64,000 nucleotides of DNA from Cellulomonas persica (GTDB taxonomy: Bacteria > Actinomycetota > Actinomycetes > Actinomycetales > Cellulomonadaceae), in NCBI RefSeq assembly GCF_007989825.1, contig NZ_BJUA01000013.1, positions 37,224-101,223 of the forward strand, written 5' to 3'. The position numbers and the translations under genes were made by a program. A model generated the notes under the pieces. It was given only the letters and a program-made list of their open reading frames with translations. It did no database searches and was not told the DNA's origin. Position 1 is the first letter of the stretch. Each line of letters begins with the position of its first letter. Positions 61,420 through 64,000 of this stretch are shown piece by piece.

Positions 61420-62753
61420 GCGCCGTGCCGGCCGGCGGCCGGACCACCGCGTCCCTCCCCGCCGACGAGTCCACCGGGGGGCAGACCGTCCGTGGGTCGG
61501 TGCTCGGTCAGTGGAACAGCGTCGTCACGAGCTACTACGTGCTCATCGGCGCGAGCTCTCTGCTGCTCGTGATCGGCCTCGTCATGGTGCTGTCCAGCTC
61601 GAGCGTCGAGTCGCTCGAGAAGTCGGGCAACGCGTACGCGGTCTTCTTCGACCAGGCGAAGTACGCGCTGCTCGGGCTGCCGGTCGCGATCGTGCTCGCC
61701 CGGATGCCGGTGCGCTTCTTCCGCGCGATCGCGTGGCCCGCGCTGGGCGCGGCGCTCGCGTTCCAGTCGCTCATCTTCCTCGGGCTCGGCTGCGGCAAGG
61801 GCGGCAACACCAACTGGGTCTGCCTGCCTGGCGGCGTCTCCGCGCAGCCCTCCGAGACGATCAAGCTCGCGCTCGCGCTCTGGCTCGCCGCGGTGCTCGC
61901 GCGCAAGCAGCAGTACCTGCAGGAGTGGAAGCACGTCTTCATCCCGGCCGTGCCGGTGGCGGGCGTCGCGATCGGTGCGGTCCTGCTCGGTCACGACCTG
62001 GGCACCGCGCTCGTGCTGTTCATCCTGGTGGCGGGTGCCCTGTTCGTCGCGGGTGTGCCGCTACGGATGTTCGCGGTCGCGGGCGTGTTCGCAGGCGCCG
62101 CGGTCGCCGCGCTGGTGCTGCTGAGCGACAACCGCATGGGCCGCATCTCGAACTGGCTCGGCGGCGACGAGTGCAGCGCGTCGGCGGACTGCTACCAGAC
62201 GCTGCACGGCAGCTGGGGCCTCGCGAGCGGGGGCATCGGCGGCCTGGGCCTGGGGCAGTCCCGCGAGAAGTGGTCGTACCTGCCCGCCGCGCACAACGAC
62301 TTCATCTTCGCGATCCTCGGCGAGGAGCTCGGGCTCGTCGGCACGCTCGTCGTGCTCGGGCTGTTCGGCCTGCTCGCGTTCGCGATGGTCCGCGTGATCA
62401 TGCGCCACCCGGACCCGTTCGTGAAGATCGCGACCGGCGGGATCCTCGCCTGGGTGGTCGGCCAGGCGTTCATCAACATCGCGGTCGTGATCGGGCTCGC
62501 ACCCGTCATCGGCGTGCCGCTCCCGCTGGTCTCTGCGGGCGGCTCCGCGCTCATCATGACGATGGCCGCGCTCGGCGTCGTCGTGGCGTTCGCCCGGGAC
62601 GAGCCCGGTGCCGCGGACGCGCTCGCCGCACGGGCGGGCGTCGTACGGCGCTCGCTGGCCGTCGTCGGTCTCGGTCGAGCGTCCTCCGGCCGCAGCTCAC
62701 GTGGTGCGCGCGACGACGCGCCCCGGTCCTCGAGAGGTGGTGGCCGTGCCTGA
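61416..62753 (+). CDS. ftsW: Septal peptidoglycan polymerase FtsW
   Basis: 445 residues, SEDS family with about ten transmembrane helices: the first is YYVLIGASSLLLVIGLVMVL, followed by SSSSVES. Conserved loops include the periplasmic QPSETIKLALALWLA with the essential Asp region in GHDLGTALVLFILVAGALF and AAHNDFIFAILGEELGLVG, and PLPLVSAGGSALIM. It polymerises glycan strands at the septum and partners FtsI encoded upstream. A C-terminal ~60-residue basic/Ser/Gly-rich cytoplasmic tail (RSSRGARDDAPRSSRGGG). The GTG overlaps the murD stop. The last 8 bases overlap murG. Confidence 0.96.
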   Translation: MSAVPAGGRTTASLPADESTGGQTVRGSVLGQWNSVVTSYYVLIGASSLLLVIGLVMVLSSSSVESLEKSGNAYAVFFDQAKYALLGLPVAIVLARMPVRFFRAIAWPALGAALAFQSLIFLGLGCGKGGNTNWVCLPGGVSAQPSETIKLALALWLAAVLARKQQYLQEWKHVFIPAVPVAGVAIGAVLLGHDLGTALVLFILVAGALFVAGVPLRMFAVAGVFAGAAVAALVLLSDNRMGRISNWLGGDECSASADCYQTLHGSWGLASGGIGGLGLGQSREKWSYLPAAHNDFIFAILGEELGLVGTLVVLGLFGLLAFAMVRVIMRHPDPFVKIATGGILAWVVGQAFINIAVVIGLAPVIGVPLPLVSAGGSALIMTMAALGVVVAFARDEPGAADALAARAGVVRRSLAVVGLGRASSGRSSRGARDDAPRSSRGGGRA

Positions 62754-64000
62754 CGCGCGCCCCGTGTCCGTCCTCCTGGCGGGGGGCGGCACCGCCGGCC
62801 ACGTCAACCCGTTGCTCGCGGTCGCCGGTGAGCTGCGTCGTCGGCACCCGGACGCGACGCTCACCGTGCTCGGCACGGCCGAGGGCCTCGAGGCGCGGCT
62901 GGTGCCGCTGGCCGGGCTGCCGCTCGCGGTCGTGCCCCGCGTGCCCCTCCCGCGCCGTCCGTCGCTCGACCTGCTGCGCCTGCCCGCGCGCCTGCGTGCC
63001 GCGATCGAGGCGGCCGGCCGGGCGATCGACGAGAGCGGCGCTCAGGTCGTCGTCGGCTTCGGCGGCTACGTCGCCACGCCCGCGTACCTCGCCGCCCGAC
63101 GGCGCGACGTCCCGGTCGTCGTGCACGAGCAGAACGCCCGTCCCGGGCTCGCGAACCGGCTCGGGGCACGCTGGGCCCGCGCGGTCGCGGTGACGTTCCC
63201 CGGCACGTCGCTGCCCGGTGCGGTGGTCACGGGCCTGCCGCTGCGCGGGCCGGTGGCCGCGCTCGTCGAGCAGCGCGCGCAGGACGCCGCGGGGACACGC
63301 GCCCGGGCGGCCGTCGCGCTCGGCCTCGACCCCGAGCTCCCGACGCTGCTCGTCACGGGTGGCTCGCTCGGCGCCGCGAGCATCAACGCGGCGCTCGCGG
63401 GTGCCGCGGGCGACCTGCTCGCCGCGGGCGTGCAGGTGCTGCACCTGACCGGCCGGGACAAGTCCGGCCCGGTGGTGGCCGCGCGCGACGCCCTCACGCT
63501 CGAGCGCGACCTCGTCGCGCGCTACCACGTGCGCGAGTACCTCGACGAGATGCACCTCGCCCTCGCGTGCGCCGACCTCGTGCTCGGCCGCGCCGGTGCC
63601 GGGACGGTCTGCGAGGTGGCCGCGCTCGGGCTGCCGGCCGTCTACGTGCCGCTGCCGATCGGCAACGGCGAGCAGCGGCGCAACGCCGAGCCCGTGGTCG
63701 CGGCGGGCGGTGCGCTGCTCGTCGACGACGCCGACCTCGACGCGGCGTGGGTCCGCGCACACCTGCCCGCGCTGCTCGTCGGCCCGCAGGCCACCGAGGC
63801 GCGTGCGCGGATGGCGGCCGCAGCCGCGTCCGTCGGCGTGCCCGACGCGTCGGGCCGCGTGGTCGAGCTCGTCGAGGCCCAGCTTCCTGCGGCGTCCGCT
63901 GCCGGGCGCCGGGCCGCCTCCGTCGCCGAACCGTCGCGCCCGACCGACTCCGACGAGCCGTCGGGCCCGACGGAGTCGGGTCGCACCGGTTCCGGCGACG
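62746..64000 (+). CDS. murG: Lipid II-forming N-acetylglucosaminyltransferase MurG (3' end outside window)
   Basis: At least 418 codons, open at the right edge. It transfers GlcNAc to lipid I at the inner membrane. N-terminal SVLLAGGGTAGHVNPLLA (G-loop), VVGFGGYVATPAYLAARR, VVHEQNARPGLANRL, then LLVTGGSLGAASINAAL (G-loop 2), VREYLDEMHLALACADLVLGRAGAGTVCEVAALGLPAVYVPLPI (residues in the UDP-GlcNAc site) and NGEQRRNAEPVVAAGG. The GTG at 62746 follows GAGAGGTGG by five bases and overlaps the ftsW stop. GTG 62737 is possible. After the normal end (about 375) the frame runs on for over 40 Ser/Pro/Thr/Arg-rich residues. Confidence 0.95.
   Translation, partial: MPDARPVSVLLAGGGTAGHVNPLLAVAGELRRRHPDATLTVLGTAEGLEARLVPLAGLPLAVVPRVPLPRRPSLDLLRLPARLRAAIEAAGRAIDESGAQVVVGFGGYVATPAYLAARRRDVPVVVHEQNARPGLANRLGARWARAVAVTFPGTSLPGAVVTGLPLRGPVAALVEQRAQDAAGTRARAAVALGLDPELPTLLVTGGSLGAASINAALAGAAGDLLAAGVQVLHLTGRDKSGPVVAARDALTLERDLVARYHVREYLDEMHLALACADLVLGRAGAGTVCEVAALGLPAVYVPLPIGNGEQRRNAEPVVAAGGALLVDDADLDAAWVRAHLPALLVGPQATEARARMAAAAASVGVPDASGRVVELVEAQLPAASAAGRRAASVAEPSRPTDSDEPSGPTESGRTGSGD

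Overview
The window is a stretch of core chromosome from a very GC-rich actinomycete. Third-position G/C dominates almost every frame, and GTG starts are frequent. The gene order (cinA–clgR, recA–recX, miaB–miaA–dapF–hflX, lexA–LysM protein–nrdR, dcw cluster) is the known actinobacterial arrangement. The overall gene set (L-lactate dehydrogenase, gluABCD-type transporter, three YbjN proteins) fits a Micrococcales member, probably near Cellulomonas. That placement is inference. I saw no rRNA, tRNA, CRISPR array, insertion sequence or prophage, and nothing that marks a transferred island.

Layout. 1–14.2 kb: end of cinA, clgR, a convergent Fpg/Nei glycosylase and the giant helicase Lhr, then a DUF3046 protein, a membrane phosphodiesterase-like protein, a metallo-beta-lactamase-fold protein, recA, recX and RNase Y. 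14.3–17.7 kb: a minus-strand amino-acid ABC transporter (gluABCD type). 17.9–24.7 kb: miaB, three YbjN paralogues, an extradiol-dioxygenase-like protein, miaA, dapF and a thioredoxin-like protein. 24.7–32.1 kb: an MFS exporter, an RsmC-like methyltransferase, hflX, a DinG-like helicase and ldh. 32.3–34.9 kb: lexA with a small downstream gene, a divergent LysM protein and nrdR. 34.9–42.7 kb: S9 peptidase, DUF5302, phosphoglycerate dehydrogenase, a HelR/HelD-type RNA polymerase motor, a PAC2 protein and a cold-shock protein. 42.9–46.2 kb: a spermidine-synthase-like protein, a HEPN–dinB cassette and a DUF3040 protein. 46.4–51.1 kb: a minus-strand moxR–DUF58–transglutaminase operon. 51.6–64 kb: the dcw cluster mraZ–rsmH–ftsL–ftsI–murE–murF–mraY–murD–ftsW–murG, cut by the window end inside murG.

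How it works together. Two themes dominate. The first is DNA damage: recA, lexA plus the LysM protein, and HEPN–dinB all carry LexA-box sequences, and recA additionally has a match to the PafBC-type (RecA-NDp) promoter, so both damage-response branches known in actinobacteria converge here. The second is envelope growth: the dcw cluster is almost fully translationally coupled through overlapping start/stop codons and sits behind a four-unit MraZ-box array.

The most notable non-coding signals are a 15-bp-phased array of LexA-like dyads between lexA and the LysM gene, a perfect LexA box placed inside the HEPN–dinB promoter, extra MraZ-type repeats facing the divergent moxR operon, and a recurring -10-element–N6/7–start-codon layout suggesting many leaderless mRNAs. 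I found no wholly new system. The better candidates for new biology are the SOS-controlled HEPN–dinB pair, a small gene directly downstream of lexA, and possible MraZ control of the moxR operon.
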